Shown here piece by piece: positions 7,342 through 17,487 of a DNA stretch of 64,000 nucleotides (position 1 is its first letter; each line of letters starts with the position of its first letter). Origin of the DNA: Corynebacterium aquilae DSM 44791 (GTDB taxonomy: Bacteria; Actinomycetota; Actinomycetes; Mycobacteriales; Mycobacteriaceae); NCBI RefSeq assembly GCF_001941445.1, contig NZ_CP009245.1, forward strand, positions 1,325,992 to 1,389,991, given 5' to 3'. Under the pieces are notes generated by a model. It was not told where the DNA came from and did no database searches. It saw only the letters and a list, made by a program, of their open reading frames with translations. The translations under genes and the position numbers were made by a program.

Positions 7342-9450
7342 ATGGCATTCGCAGCAGAACACCCCGTCGTATCCCACTCCGAACACCGCCCAGTAGGCGA
7401 CGTCGAACGCAGCGACGGGCGTTTCGAAGTCATCAGCGAGTACCAGCCAGCCGGCGACCAGCCCGCCGCAATTAAAGAACTCACCGAACGCATCAACAGG
7501 GGAGAACGAGACATCGTCCTGCTTGGCGCCACCGGTACCGGCAAATCCGCCACCGCAGCCTGGCTCATCGAACAAGTACAGCGCCCCACCCTTGTCATGG
7601 CGCCCAACAAGACACTGGCCGCGCAGCTAGCCAACGAATTGAAAAACCTGCTCCCCAACAACGCGGTGGAATACTTCGTCAGCTACTACGACTACTACCA
7701 ACCCGAAGCCTACATCGCGCAAACAGACACCTATATCGAAAAAGACTCCTCCATCAACGAAGACGTCGAAAGGCTGCGCCACTCCGCCACCTCGGCGCTG
7801 TTATCCCGCCGGGATGTTGTGGTGGTGTCCTCCGTGTCATGCATCTACGGCCTCGGCACGCCCCAGTCCTACCTGGATCGATCCCTCGTCGTTAGCGTGG
7901 GCGACGAACTGGAACGCGACCGCCTGCTGCGACTACTCGTCGACATCCAATACGGCCGCAACGATGTTGCCCTCACCCGCGGCACCTTCCGTGCCAAAGG
8001 CGACACTGTCGACATCATCCCCGCCTACGAAGAACTCGCCGTCCGCGTCGAATTCTTCGGCGACGAAATCGACGCCCTGTACTACATCCACCCCCTCACC
8101 GGCGACGTCATCCGCCAAGTCGATGAGTTGCGCATCTTCCCGGCTACCCACTACGTGGCCGGGCCCGAGCGCATGGAAAAAGCCGTCGCCGCCATCAAAG
8201 AAGAACTCGCCGACCGGCTCGACGACCTCGAAAACCGCGGAAAACTACTCGAAGCCCAGCGCCTACGCATGCGCACCGAATACGACCTGGAAATGATCGA
8301 ACAAGTCGGTTTTTGCTCCGGCATCGAAAACTACTCGCGCCACATCGATGGCCGCGCCCCCGGCTCCGCGCCCGCAACACTCATCGACTACTTCCCGGAA
8401 GACTTCCTCACCATCATCGACGAGTCCCACGTGACCGTGCCGCAAATCGGTGGCATGTTTGAAGGTGACGCCTCCCGTAAACGCAACCTCGTCGACTTCG
8501 GCTTCCGACTGCCCAGCGCACTAGACAACCGGCCGTTAACCTGGGAGGAATTCGACGACCGCAAGGGCCAGTGCGTATACCTCTCCGCAACCCCCGGCAC
8601 TTACGAGCTCGCCGCGGCCGGGGGAGAATTCGTTGAACAGGTCATTCGCCCCACCGGTCTTGTCGACCCGAAGATCGTCGTCAAGCCTACCAAGGGACAA
8701 ATCGACGACCTGATTGAACAAATCCGCCTGCGCGTCGCCAAAGACGAACGCGTGCTGGTGACCACGCTGACGAAAAAGATGGCGGAAGACCTCACGGACT
8801 ATCTGCTCGAACACAATGTGCGTGTCCGCTACCTGCACTCCGATATCGACACCCTCCAGCGCGTCGAACTGCTGCGCCAGCTGCGGCTTGGCGAATGCGA
8901 CGTCCTCGTCGGTATTAACCTCCTGCGAGAAGGCCTCGACCTTCCGGAAGTGTCCCTGGTGAGTATTTTGGACGCCGACAAGGAAGGCTTCTTGCGTTCC
9001 ACCCGCTCCCTCATCCAGACCATTGGTCGCGCCGCCCGAAACGTGTCCGGCGAAGTCCACATGTACGCCGACAAGATCACCGACTCTATGCAGGAAGCGA
9101 TCGACGAAACCGAACGGCGCCGCGAAAAGCAGATTGCGTACAACCTGGAACACGGCATCGACCCCCAGCCCTTGCGTAAAAAGATCGCCGACATCCTCGA
9201 CGAGGTCTACGACAATGCCGAGGAAGAACATTCAAGCGCCCGCGGTGATGCCGCAGTCGTGGAAGGCGAAGCCATCCGCGAACGAGCCAAAGACATGCCG
9301 ACCGATGAACTGCAAGCATTGATCGACGATCTCACCGCCCAAATGAAAGACGCCGCGCGTGAGCTTAAATTCGAACTCGCAGGACGACTTCGCGACGAAA
9401 TTCAAGACCTGAAGAAGGAATTGCGCGGAATGAAGGAAGCCGGACTCTAA
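7342..9450 (+). CDS. uvrB: Excinuclease ABC subunit B
   Basis: UvrB is the damage-verifying helicase-like subunit of nucleotide excision repair; it is loaded by UvrA and recruits UvrC. The 702-residue product has Walker A GATGTGKS (residues 62-69), the beta-hairpin segment [15 protein letters not shown] that clamps DNA, the [12 protein letters not shown] helicase motif, helicase motifs V/VI ([25 protein letters not shown]) and a C-terminal UVR domain ([20 protein letters not shown]) that contacts UvrC. The ATG at 7342 was chosen over an in-frame TTG at 7333 because the latter overlaps the -10 box. The C-terminal region carries an acidic insert before the UVR domain. Confidence 0.97.
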   Translation: MAFAAEHPVVSHSEHRPVGDVERSDGRFEVISEYQPAGDQPAAIKELTERINRGERDIVLLGATGTGKSATAAWLIEQVQRPTLVMAPNKTLAAQLANELKNLLPNNAVEYFVSYYDYYQPEAYIAQTDTYIEKDSSINEDVERLRHSATSALLSRRDVVVVSSVSCIYGLGTPQSYLDRSLVVSVGDELERDRLLRLLVDIQYGRNDVALTRGTFRAKGDTVDIIPAYEELAVRVEFFGDEIDALYYIHPLTGDVIRQVDELRIFPATHYVAGPERMEKAVAAIKEELADRLDDLENRGKLLEAQRLRMRTEYDLEMIEQVGFCSGIENYSRHIDGRAPGSAPATLIDYFPEDFLTIIDESHVTVPQIGGMFEGDASRKRNLVDFGFRLPSALDNRPLTWEEFDDRKGQCVYLSATPGTYELAAAGGEFVEQVIRPTGLVDPKIVVKPTKGQIDDLIEQIRLRVAKDERVLVTTLTKKMAEDLTDYLLEHNVRVRYLHSDIDTLQRVELLRQLRLGECDVLVGINLLREGLDLPEVSLVSILDADKEGFLRSTRSLIQTIGRAARNVSGEVHMYADKITDSMQEAIDETERRREKQIAYNLEHGIDPQPLRKKIADILDEVYDNAEEEHSSARGDAAVVEGEAIRERAKDMPTDELQALIDDLTAQMKDAARELKFELAGRLRDEIQDLKKELRGMKEAGL

Positions 9451-9634
9451 AAACGTTCCCCCAGAAAATATCGTTTGTCCTGCAACAACGCTTCATCGCT
9501 TCGCTGCTGTGCGGCAAGGTTTTCCGGGGTGCGGTTTCATGGCCCACCCTTTGGTAGTGTTAAACCGATATAAGGAGCGCACGACAGTGCGCCGCTTAAC
9601 CCCTTACGCAGCTTTGGAAGAAAAAGGTTTGTTC

Positions 9635-10075
9635 ATGAGCGATTACAGCAAGATCGTTGTCGGCACCGACGGTTCTAAGTCCTCGATGCTCGCCGTAGAG
9701 CGCGCCGCAAAGATCGCCGCAGCCTTCGACGCCACCCTCATCATCGGTTGCGCCTACTACGAGTCCAAGGAAGACGCCTCCAAGACTCTCCGCCAGGACT
9801 CCGTCACCGTCCTCGGCGACGACCCCGCCCAGAAGAACCTGGACACCGCTGCTGAGGCCGCCCGCGCAGTCGGATGCGAAAAGATCGATACCCAGATCAA
9901 GCCCGGCACCCCCGTCGAGGCTCTCATGGCGATCGTTAACGAAAACAACGCCGACCTGCTCGTCGTCGGTAACCGTGGTATCAACTCCCTGACCGGCCGC
10001 CTGCTGGGCTCTGTCCCCGCCGACGTTGCCCGTCAGTCCCAGTGCGACGTGATGATCGTCCACACCGTCTCCTAA
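9635..10075 (+). CDS. Universal stress protein (UspA family)
   Basis: The 146-residue product is a single Usp domain. It starts MSDYSKIVVGTDGSKSS and has the ATP-binding signature G-x2-G-x9-G-S in VVGNRGINSLTGRLLGSVP, so it probably binds ATP. Members of this type are soluble and respond to stress or growth arrest; their biochemical role is not settled. The ATG at 9635 has AAAAAGG 8 nt upstream, which decides it over the frame's earlier starts at 9509. The gene sits between uvrB and the MBL/uvrA pair, as Rv1636 does in M. tuberculosis. A GCGCAC/GTGCGC hairpin lies in the leader near 9576-9591. Confidence 0.92.
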   Translation: MSDYSKIVVGTDGSKSSMLAVERAAKIAAAFDATLIIGCAYYESKEDASKTLRQDSVTVLGDDPAQKNLDTAAEAARAVGCEKIDTQIKPGTPVEALMAIVNENNADLLVVGNRGINSLTGRLLGSVPADVARQSQCDVMIVHTVS

Positions 10076-10089
10076 AACCTGAGGCAGTC

Positions 10090-10127
10090 TTCAGCCCCGG
10101 CGCACCAAGTGGTGCACCGGGGCTGAA
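10090..10127. terminator. Bidirectional terminator, usp / helD
   Basis: TTCAGCCCCGG pairs with CCGGGGCTGAA around an inner CACC/GGTG stem, between convergent genes; GTTTT follows on the plus strand. Confidence 0.8.
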
Positions 10128-10133
10128 CGCGTT

Positions 10134-12494
10134 TTACAGCACCTCAGGCATCTCGCCGACCAGGGTCAGCGTTTGGGTCGCCCTGGTCAATGCGACATAC
10201 AGATCCTGCCAGCCCTGGGGGGAGCCCTCGACGATGCCTGCAGGGTCCACGAGGATGACGTGGTCGAACTCGAGCCCCTTGAGCGCAGAAACCTCGGACA
10301 CAGTCACTGCGCCCGTTTGCTGCTCCCCAGCGAAGTCCCGGTCAAGTGTCGCCAAGGCCGCCTTATCGTCCGCGGACAAAGCCTGCGTGGTGGGGTGAAT
10401 GACCGCGATCCGGCGCTGCTCATCGGCGGCACGCAATTCGGCCACACGGGAACCAATTTCCTTAAATGAGATGGTGGACACCGTGGATGGCCCGCCCTCG
10501 CGGATCGGCCGTGCGGGTGTTTGCTCCGGCGCAACGATGCTTAGCAGGGGAGAAGCAACCTCCATGATCTCAGCGGGGGTGCGGTAATTGACGGTCAGCT
10601 CGTGGTGCACAAAGCGGGAGGAAATAAAAGGCTCGAGTGCTTCCTGCCAGGAATCCACCCCAGCCGGAGCGCCGGTTTGTGCGGTATCTCCGACGAGGGT
10701 CATCCAGCGTGAGGGGCAGCGGCGCATCACCATGCGCCACTCCATGGGAGTTAATTCCTGCGCCTCGTCCACAATGACGTGCCCATAGGCCCAGCGCTGG
10801 TCGGCTGCGGCGCGTTGGGCGGTCGTGCGGTGATCGCGCACCTGTTGACGCTGCGCCAGTGTTTCGGCGTCAATGACGTCGCTAGCTTGCAGGATTTCCG
10901 CATCGAAACCGTCGTCCAGATCCTGGGAGGCGGAGGAGGACAAAATATCCAAGGCTTCCTGCGCATCGTCGAGTTCCGCGTGCCACCGGCCGCGGTCTTC
11001 TGAGTCCTGCTCGTCGGGCACGCCGATGAGTTCTGCGAGTTCGTCGAGGAGGGCGGCGTCGCTGGTCGACCAGTCATCACCGCGAGGTCGCACAAGCGCG
11101 GCCCGGGTGTCCTCGTCGTATTCATGGGCGATAGCGTCGATCATCTCGGCATCGCCCAAGAAAGATGACAGCAGGTCAGTCGGGTTTAAAAGCGGCCAGC
11201 ACTCGTCGATAAATTCGGAAACGGCGGGAACCTCGGCGAGGTCGTCGTGCAATTGTGCCACTTCAGCCTCCGCAACAGTGGTGGGGCCGAGGGGATCTTC
11301 GAACAGGATCTTGCCGTAATGGCGGGCGAGCTGATCCAGCAGCTCGTTGGCGAACACTCCCCGGGCTTTGTTGTGGGGCAGCCGGCTGCGCCGAGCGCGG
11401 GTGCGGGCCTTTTTGACCATGGATTCTGTGATGGTCAGTTCGGTGCGGTCGACGAGGACGGTACGGTGGGCGAGGGTTTGCTGCGCGTTGACGAGCTGTT
11501 TGAGGATGTAGACCATTTCGAGGCTGCCTTTAATTTCGGCGGCGCTCATGGTGTCGGGGTGGGTGGGTCGAATCCCTGGGTACATGGAGCCGATGGTGGT
11601 GAGCACGACACCGGTTTCACCTAGTTCGGGGAGCACGCGGGAAATGTATTCCAGGAAGTGCTCGTTGGGGCCGATGATGAGCACACCGGTTTTTTCCAGC
11701 TGTTCGCGCCAGGTGTAGAGCAGGTAGGCCACTCGGTGGAGTGCCACCGCGGTTTTGCCGGTTCCGGGACCGCCCTCGACGACCATGACCTTGCGGGTGG
11801 CGTCCCGGATGATGGCGTCTTGTTCCTGTTGGATAGTTTCCACGATGGTGGGCATGTGCGCGGTGCGTGCTTTGACCAATGCCCGGTAGAGGGCACGTTC
11901 GCTGACCACGTTGGCGTGGGTGGTGTCATCGCCGTCGCGGTCGAAGGTGCCTTGCAAGATTTCGTCATCAACCCCGGTGACTTTGCGTCCGGTGGTGCGG
12001 ATGTGGCGGCGCATGTGCACGCCTTCCGGCTGTGCGGTGGTGGCGAGGTAGAAGGGGCGGGCGGCTGGGGCGCGCCAGTCGAGCAGCAGGGTGCGGTAGT
12101 TGTCGGCGCGATCGTCGATGCCCATGCGTCCGATGTAGCGCCTTTCGAGACCGTCGAAACCTGCGACAGGAAGGCCGAGGCCGCGCTGCTGATCGGTGGC
12201 GTCGACGGTGATTTGTCCGAAGACGAGCCCCAGTTGTGCGATGGTGAGGCGGTCGAGTTTTTCGTTCAGGCCGTGGTACTCGGTTTCGCGGGTGATGAGG
12301 GCTTCCGCGTCGGGGGTTGCGGTATCAACCGCTGCTTGCACGTCGGCGAGGCGCTGGCGGGCGGTGCGGATTTCGTTGTCGAGGCGGCCGAAAAGCTCAT
12401 CGACGTATGCCTGCTCTTCAGCGATGCTTTGCGCGCGCAGGCACTGCCGTGCGGGCTGAGTCGTGGGGGACTGCAAAGGGGACGAATCGTCCAC
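10134..12494 (-). CDS. helD: HelD-like superfamily I helicase (RNA polymerase recycling)
   Basis: The 786-residue protein has the HelD layout. An N-terminal coiled coil (SIAEEQAYVDELFGRLDNEI) would reach into the RNA polymerase secondary channel. A conserved block reads YIGRMGIDDRADNYR...LLLDWRAPAARPFY. Then come UvrD-type helicase motifs: GGPGTGKTAVAL near residue 240, VIVDEAQELTPMEW, LVGDTAQTG, LKGLEFDHVILVD and VALTRATQTLTL. HelD proteins of B. subtilis and M. smegmatis release stalled RNA polymerase from nucleic acid; that role here is by family. The start is a GTG at 12494, because a strong CGAGGAG site lies 7 nt upstream, inside the longer open frame. Its end is 58 nt from the convergent usp gene. 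Confidence 0.82.
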   Translation of the reverse strand: MDDSSPLQSPTTQPARQCLRAQSIAEEQAYVDELFGRLDNEIRTARQRLADVQAAVDTATPDAEALITRETEYHGLNEKLDRLTIAQLGLVFGQITVDATDQQRGLGLPVAGFDGLERRYIGRMGIDDRADNYRTLLLDWRAPAARPFYLATTAQPEGVHMRRHIRTTGRKVTGVDDEILQGTFDRDGDDTTHANVVSERALYRALVKARTAHMPTIVETIQQEQDAIIRDATRKVMVVEGGPGTGKTAVALHRVAYLLYTWREQLEKTGVLIIGPNEHFLEYISRVLPELGETGVVLTTIGSMYPGIRPTHPDTMSAAEIKGSLEMVYILKQLVNAQQTLAHRTVLVDRTELTITESMVKKARTRARRSRLPHNKARGVFANELLDQLARHYGKILFEDPLGPTTVAEAEVAQLHDDLAEVPAVSEFIDECWPLLNPTDLLSSFLGDAEMIDAIAHEYDEDTRAALVRPRGDDWSTSDAALLDELAELIGVPDEQDSEDRGRWHAELDDAQEALDILSSSASQDLDDGFDAEILQASDVIDAETLAQRQQVRDHRTTAQRAAADQRWAYGHVIVDEAQELTPMEWRMVMRRCPSRWMTLVGDTAQTGAPAGVDSWQEALEPFISSRFVHHELTVNYRTPAEIMEVASPLLSIVAPEQTPARPIREGGPSTVSTISFKEIGSRVAELRAADEQRRIAVIHPTTQALSADDKAALATLDRDFAGEQQTGAVTVSEVSALKGLEFDHVILVDPAGIVEGSPQGWQDLYVALTRATQTLTLVGEMPEVL

Positions 12495-12635
12495 AGAAAA
12501 ACTCCTCGGGGATGTGCGCTTGCACTGTCCGTGTTGTGCGGGGGTGAGTTGGGCTGGGGAGGCGCCCAAAAAAGGCCACGCTGCCACTGCTGAGGTGACC
12601 GCGCGACCTTTGGGATACGGCGCAGAATGCGGAAG

Positions 12636-13457
12636 TTAGATGTCGAACTTCTTCTTCAGCTTCTTCTGTGCCTTGGCGACGGCCTTATCGGCGCGCTTCT
12701 GGTACTTCTTGGCGTTCTTGGAGTAGCTGGACTGTGCCTCGTCAGCGCGCTGCTGTGCTGCAGCGGCGATCTTGACGGCCTTGGTCTTTGCCGCATCGGC
12801 GTTGTCTTGGGCGCGCGCCAACCAGTCGTCCTTGTTGTCGTCGATGTAATCGGAGGCGATGTCGACGTATTCTGCCACCTTGTCGGTGGCGTCCTTGAAG
12901 AATCCCTTGGTGGATTCAGCCAGAGCGGTTGCCTGCTCGCCGGCGGCGTCGGTGAACTTTTCGGTTTCCGACTTGGTGGGCAGGGCGCGCTGAATGGCCT
13001 TGTTGGCGTCCTTGGCTGCGCGGTTGGCGCGCCACGCCACACCGGGCTTGCCGGCGGTGTCGGCGCTGGTGATGAACAGTCCGCCGAGCAGGCCGACGGA
13101 GGTGAGGAACCCGGTCTGGCGCTGCTTTTTCACGTGCGGCTCCTGGGTCTCCCAGAAGGCGTTGCGGGCGATGATGGTGGGAACTTCCAGCAGTGCGAGG
13201 GTGGCAGCTGCGGTACGGGGTGCCTTGCCAAGGGCAAGCAGGGATGCTGCGGAGGCCTTGGTGGCGCCGATGCCGCGGGCGATCAGCTCGTTGTCGTTGG
13301 GCAGTGCGCGACGGTACTGGGGAGGAAGGACGGTCTTGAGGCGGTTGACGACAGCCTCGACGCCTTCAGCGTGTGCTTCCGGCTTGGTCACCATGCCTAC
13401 GCCGTCGGCAATGTAGACGCTGGCGAGCATGGGACGAGCGAGTTTACGCAGAATCAC
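12636..13457 (-). CDS. DoxX-type membrane protein with lysine/alanine-rich helical tail
   Basis: The 273-residue product begins MILRKLARPMLASVYIADGV, typical of DoxX-family membrane proteins, with hydrophobic segments near residues 65-90 and 115-130. From about residue 155 it changes to a charged, alanine-rich sequence (AAGEQATALAEST, NADAAKTKAVKIAAAAQQ) ending in KAVAKAQKKLKKKFDI. This tail should be one long amphipathic helix, like LEA proteins or the mycobacterial adhesin HBHA. DoxX proteins have been linked to redox and thiol homeostasis, but no specific role can be given. The GTG at 13457 has GGAAGCG upstream. It lies upstream of helD in the same direction, with about 140 nt between. Confidence 0.75.
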   Translation of the reverse strand: MILRKLARPMLASVYIADGVGMVTKPEAHAEGVEAVVNRLKTVLPPQYRRALPNDNELIARGIGATKASAASLLALGKAPRTAAATLALLEVPTIIARNAFWETQEPHVKKQRQTGFLTSVGLLGGLFITSADTAGKPGVAWRANRAAKDANKAIQRALPTKSETEKFTDAAGEQATALAESTKGFFKDATDKVAEYVDIASDYIDDNKDDWLARAQDNADAAKTKAVKIAAAAQQRADEAQSSYSKNAKKYQKRADKAVAKAQKKLKKKFDI

Positions 13458-13707
13458 TTTTGAGTCACGCTTCCTTCATAAAGGTCGGGTTGTTGTATGT
13501 GCACCTGCTGTGCAACGGCGGTGTGTTGTACAACGCGCCGGTGGTTCAGAACATTCCAGACATTCCAGCGCGCAGGCGCTGGAGGCTCCGGGGTGCTTTA
13601 ACGATGAATTCGTACCCACCAATCTATATAAGGAACGGTGCTGTGTGCAGAGGTTCCAGATTGGGTGGGTGGGATTGCTGGCTATTTTTTAGGGGTTGGG
13701 GTTGGAT
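13458..13707. other. Intergenic region between MBL hydrolase and DoxX genes
   Basis: About 250 nt with no gene seen. It contains a perfect 10-nt palindrome GTTGTACAAC (13525-13534) and a local direct repeat of ACATTCCAG (near 13551 and 13560). Either could be an operator for the DoxX gene. Confidence 0.4.
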
Positions 13708-14388
13708 TTACCAGCCACGTTGGCGCCACTGTTCAAGATTGGGGCGTTCTGTGCCAACGGTGGTTGATGCGCCGTGCCCGGGGTGCACTACGGCGTCGTC
13801 GCTGAAGGAGTTGAATACGGCGTCGATCACCCCGTTGAGCAGGCTGGTGAAGTCGTCGGGGTTGTCGGTTTTTCCGACGCCGCCGGGGAAGATGTTGTCG
13901 CCGACGAAAATGTGGGCGGCGGAGTCTCCGGCGAGGTGGGTGGATACGATGGCGCCACCGGGGGTGTGCCCGCTGACGATACGGACACCAAGGCTGTGGT
14001 GGCCGAAGGTGATGGTGTCGCCGTCGGAGAGGATCTCATCGTGTTGTCCGGGGATTCCCGCAGCATCCGGGCCGGGGACGTAGTGGGTGGCGCCGGTTTT
14101 GTGCAGGATTTCTTCGGTGGCTCGGATGTGATCGAAGTGTTGGTGGGTGGTGAGCAGGTCCGTGATGGTGGCGTGGTTGTCGGCGGCCAGCTGTAGCAAG
14201 GCTGGGGCGTCGTCTGCTGCGTCGATGAGTAGGGCCGGGTGAGTGCCGTTGGGCAGGGTGCGGTCGTGATCGACGAGGAGGTAGCAGTTGTTGTCGTAGT
14301 CCGACACGCTGATCTGGTCCAGGTGGAGGCCACCGGCCGTGGGCTGGGTGTCGGGGGTGTGGTTGTGCTCTGCTGGAGTAGAACTCAT
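13708..14388 (-). CDS. MBL-fold metal-dependent hydrolase (glyoxalase II-like)
   Basis: The 226-residue product has the metallo-beta-lactamase metal motif THQHFDH (His82, His84, Asp86, His87), a third-histidine motif SGHTPGG, the bridging aspartate in GDNIFPGG and a C-terminal HPGHG. This pattern is that of the glyoxalase II / hydroxyacyl-thiol hydrolase branch. In mycothiol-using actinobacteria a mycothiol thioester is a plausible substrate, which is inference. Its M. tuberculosis counterpart by position is Rv1637c, also divergent from uvrA. The ATG at 14388 has TAAGAT 7 nt upstream and no ribosome binding site. Confidence 0.85.
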   Translation of the reverse strand: MSSTPAEHNHTPDTQPTAGGLHLDQISVSDYDNNCYLLVDHDRTLPNGTHPALLIDAADDAPALLQLAADNHATITDLLTTHQHFDHIRATEEILHKTGATHYVPGPDAAGIPGQHDEILSDGDTITFGHHSLGVRIVSGHTPGGAIVSTHLAGDSAAHIFVGDNIFPGGVGKTDNPDDFTSLLNGVIDAVFNSFSDDAVVHPGHGASTTVGTERPNLEQWRQRGW

Positions 14389-14395
14389 AGGTCAT

Positions 14396-14401
14396 ATCTT
14401 A
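14396..14401 (-). promoter_or_regulatory. -10 hexamer of MBL hydrolase gene (leaderless layout)
   Basis: TAAGAT on the minus strand ends 7 nt before the ATG. It lies about 30 nt from the uvrA SOS box. Confidence 0.4.
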
Positions 14402-14427
14402 AAGGGCGCTGTGCCTGGTATGTTCGA

Positions 14428-14449
14428 TAAAGTTCGAAAAATTTTTCGC
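14428..14449 (+). promoter_or_regulatory. uvrA -10 box with overlapping LexA (SOS) operator
   Basis: TAAAGT (14428-14433) is a fair -10. Directly after it, TCGAAAAATTTTTCGC (14434-14449) matches the C. glutamicum LexA consensus TCGAA(A/C)ANNTGTTCGA at 14 of 16 positions. A second half-site TTCGA lies at 14423-14427. An operator over the transcription start would repress uvrA until DNA damage. UvrA is a known LexA target in C. glutamicum. Confidence 0.65.
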
Positions 14450-14475
14450 CAATGGAAAGGCAGCTGACAAGCTTC

Positions 14476-17400
14476 ATGGCTGAGCGTCTCATCGTCCGCG
14501 GTGCGCGGGAGCACAACCTCAAGGGTGTGGATATTGATCTGCCTCGCGACAAAATGATCGTGTTCACCGGTTTGTCCGGTTCGGGAAAGTCTTCATTGGC
14601 TTTTGACACGATTTTCGCTGAGGGGCAACGCCGTTATGTGGAATCCTTGTCCTCCTATGCGCGTCAGTTCTTGGGCCAGATGGATAAGCCCGATGTGGAC
14701 TTCATTGAGGGGCTGTCGCCCGCGGTGTCGATTGATCAGAAGTCGACGAACCGTAATCCGCGTTCCACGGTGGGCACCATCACCGAGGTGTATGACTATT
14801 TGCGTTTGTTGTACGCGCGGGCGGGTACGGCGCACTGCCCGAAGTGTGATGCGGCGATTTCTCGGCAAACCCCGCAGCAGATTGTCGATCAGGTGCTGGA
14901 GATGGAACAGGGCCTGAAGTTTCAGGTGCTGGCTCCAGTGGTGCGTACCCGCAAGGGTGAGTTTGTGGAGCTGTTTTCCGATCTGGCGGCGCAGGGCTAT
15001 TCCCGCGTGCGGGTCGATGGGGAGGTGCATCAGCTGTCGAACCCCCCGAAGCTGGAAAAGCAGATTAAGCACGACATTGAGGTGGTCATCGATCGCCTGC
15101 AGGTGAAGGATTCTGCCCGGCAGCGTTTGACTGACAGTGTGGAGACGGCGCTGGAGTTGGCCGATGGGGTGGTGGTGCTCGATTTTGTGACCTTGGATGA
15201 GGGGGATCCGAATCGGTTTAGGCGTTTCAGTGAGAAGATGGCGTGCCCCAATGGGCATGCGTTGGGCGTGGATGAGTTGGAGCCGCGGTCGTTTTCTTTC
15301 AACTCGCCCTATGGTGCGTGCCCGACGTGTGATGGTTTGGGCACGGCGCTGGAGATCGATTTGGATTTGGTCATCCCTGATGAGGACGCGCCGGTTCTCA
15401 GCGCGATCCAGCCGTGGTCGACGGGTTTTAACATCAAGTATTTCCAGAAGATGCTGACGGCGTTGGCGGAAGTGCTGGGCTTTGATGAGACGGCCCCGCT
15501 GAGTTCGTTGAGTGCTGAGCACCGTAAAGCTGTGTTGTATGGCAGCCCGGAGAAGGTGACGGTTCGTTATAAGAATCGTTATGGCCGGGTCCGGACGTGG
15601 ACTGCTCCTTATGAGGGCGTGGTGCCCTATTTGCGCCGCAAGCTTGATCAGTCGGAGTCGGATTCTCAAAAAGAGCGACTGCTGGGTTACATGCGTGAGG
15701 TGCCGTGTCCGGCCTGTGAGGGCACGCGTTTGAAGCCGGAGATTTTGTCGGTGCGCATGGGGTCGACGACGCATGGTGAGTTGTCGATTGCTGGTGTGAC
15801 GGCGTTGTCGGTGGCGGACGCGAGTGATTTTCTGGGCTCGTTGACTTTGGGCCCGCGGGAGGAGATCATCGCGGGCGCGGTGCTGAAGGAGATTCAGGCG
15901 CGGCTGAAGTTTTTGCTGGATGTCGGTTTGGATTATTTGTCGTTGAATCGTGCTGCGGGCACGTTGTCTGGTGGTGAGGCGCAGCGTATTCGCTTGGCAA
16001 CCCAGATTGGTTCGGGTTTGGCTGGCGTGTTGTACGTGCTGGATGAGCCGTCGATTGGTTTGCACCAGCGGGATAATCAGCGACTGATCACCACGCTGGA
16101 GCACTTGCGCGATATCGGTAATACGTTGATCGTGGTGGAACACGATGAGGACACGATTACGACTGCCGACTGGTTGGTTGATATTGGCCCGAAGGCGGGT
16201 GAGTTTGGTGGCGAGGTCGTTTACCAGGGTGCCCCGGAGGGGATTAGGGATTGTGAGGAGTCGCTGACTGGGGCGTATTTGTCGGGGCGTAAGTCTTTGG
16301 CGGTTCCGGCGACGCGGCGCGCGATCGACCCTGATCGTCAGTTGACGATTGTGGGTGCCCGGGAGAATAACTTGCGGGATGTCACCGTGGATATTCCTTT
16401 GGGTGTGTTGGCGTGCATTACCGGTGTTTCTGGTTCCGGTAAGTCCACGTTGATTAACCACATTTTGGCGAAGGTGTTGGCTAACACCTTGAATAAGGCC
16501 CGCCAGGTTCCGGGTAAGGCGACTCGTGTCGATGGCATGGAGCACCTGGATAAGTTGGTGCAGGTTGACCAGTCCCCGATTGGACGTACTCCGCGTTCGA
16601 ACCCGGCGACGTATACGGGTGTGTTCGACAAGATTCGCAACTTGTTTGCGGAGACGACGGAGGCGAAGGTTCGGGGCTATAAGCCGGGTCGTTTCTCCTT
16701 CAATGTCAAGGGTGGTCGTTGCGAGGCATGTTCTGGTGACGGCACGTTGAAGATTGAGATGAACTTCTTGCCGGATGTGTACGTGCCGTGTGAGGTGTGT
16801 CAGGGCGCGCGTTATAACCGGGAGACGCTGGAGGTCAAGTACAAGGGCAAGTCCATCGCTGAGGTGTTGGACATGCCGATTTCTGAGGCTGCAGAGTTTT
16901 TTGCCCCGATTACCTCGATTCACCGCTACTTGGACACCCTGGTCGATGTTGGTTTGGGCTATGTCCGTTTGGGGCAGTCCGCAACGACGTTGTCTGGTGG
17001 TGAGGCGCAGCGTGTGAAGCTGGCTGCGGAGTTGCAGAAGCGCTCGAATGGCCGAACCGTGTACATCCTTGATGAGCCGACCACGGGTCTGCATTTTGAG
17101 GATATTCGGAAGTTGATGTTGGTCATTCAGGGGCTGGTTGATAAGGGCAATTCGGTGATCATCATCGAACACAACCTCGACGTCATCAAGGCTGCCGACT
17201 GGATTATTGACATGGGCCCGGAGGGTGGCGCCGGCGGCGGCACGGTGGTGGCGACCGGCACCCCGGAGCAGGTGGCTGGGGTTTCCCAGTCGCATACGGG
17301 CCGGTTCTTGGCGGAGATGGTCGATGTGGCGCATCCGCCGCAGCAGGTGCCGAATCCGGCTGCTGCGCTAGCGCAGCCCGCGAGCAAGTCGGCGAAGAAG

Positions 17401-17487
17401 GCCACTAAAAAGACCGCCAAGAAGGCCGTGAAGAAGGCCACTGCGAAGAAAGCCACTGTGAAAAAGGCTGCGAAGTCGGCGCGGTAG
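14476..17487 (+). CDS. uvrA: Excinuclease ABC subunit A with basic C-terminal tail
   Basis: UvrA recognises DNA damage as a dimer and loads UvrB. The 1003-residue product has two ABC ATPase modules: Walker A GLSGSGKS (residues 32-39) and GVSGSGKS (about 650), signatures LSGGEAQR near 497 and 839, and Walker [11 protein letters not shown] and [10 protein letters not shown]. Zinc-binding cysteines appear in [15 protein letters not shown]...ACPTCDGLG and CEACSGDG...CEVCQG. The family is usually about 950-970 residues. Here a tail of about 35 residues follows, made almost only of K, A and T ([20 protein letters not shown]). The ATG at 14476 fits family starts ([14 protein letters not shown]); GGAAAGG lies 15 nt upstream. 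The promoter carries a LexA box. Confidence 0.97.
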   Translation: MAERLIVRGAREHNLKGVDIDLPRDKMIVFTGLSGSGKSSLAFDTIFAEGQRRYVESLSSYARQFLGQMDKPDVDFIEGLSPAVSIDQKSTNRNPRSTVGTITEVYDYLRLLYARAGTAHCPKCDAAISRQTPQQIVDQVLEMEQGLKFQVLAPVVRTRKGEFVELFSDLAAQGYSRVRVDGEVHQLSNPPKLEKQIKHDIEVVIDRLQVKDSARQRLTDSVETALELADGVVVLDFVTLDEGDPNRFRRFSEKMACPNGHALGVDELEPRSFSFNSPYGACPTCDGLGTALEIDLDLVIPDEDAPVLSAIQPWSTGFNIKYFQKMLTALAEVLGFDETAPLSSLSAEHRKAVLYGSPEKVTVRYKNRYGRVRTWTAPYEGVVPYLRRKLDQSESDSQKERLLGYMREVPCPACEGTRLKPEILSVRMGSTTHGELSIAGVTALSVADASDFLGSLTLGPREEIIAGAVLKEIQARLKFLLDVGLDYLSLNRAAGTLSGGEAQRIRLATQIGSGLAGVLYVLDEPSIGLHQRDNQRLITTLEHLRDIGNTLIVVEHDEDTITTADWLVDIGPKAGEFGGEVVYQGAPEGIRDCEESLTGAYLSGRKSLAVPATRRAIDPDRQLTIVGARENNLRDVTVDIPLGVLACITGVSGSGKSTLINHILAKVLANTLNKARQVPGKATRVDGMEHLDKLVQVDQSPIGRTPRSNPATYTGVFDKIRNLFAETTEAKVRGYKPGRFSFNVKGGRCEACSGDGTLKIEMNFLPDVYVPCEVCQGARYNRETLEVKYKGKSIAEVLDMPISEAAEFFAPITSIHRYLDTLVDVGLGYVRLGQSATTLSGGEAQRVKLAAELQKRSNGRTVYILDEPTTGLHFEDIRKLMLVIQGLVDKGNSVIIIEHNLDVIKAADWIIDMGPEGGAGGGTVVATGTPEQVAGVSQSHTGRFLAEMVDVAHPPQQVPNPAAALAQPASKSAKKATKKTAKKAVKKATAKKATVKKAAKSAR

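Noticed and set aside
8263..9231. Minus-strand frames over uvrB (60-231 codons)
   Set aside because: They are shadows of uvrB, which is intact and has all motifs.
14593..17334. 913-codon minus-strand open frame
   Set aside because: It is antisense to uvrA, which has full-length family support. The arginine/leucine/glutamine-rich product matches nothing known.
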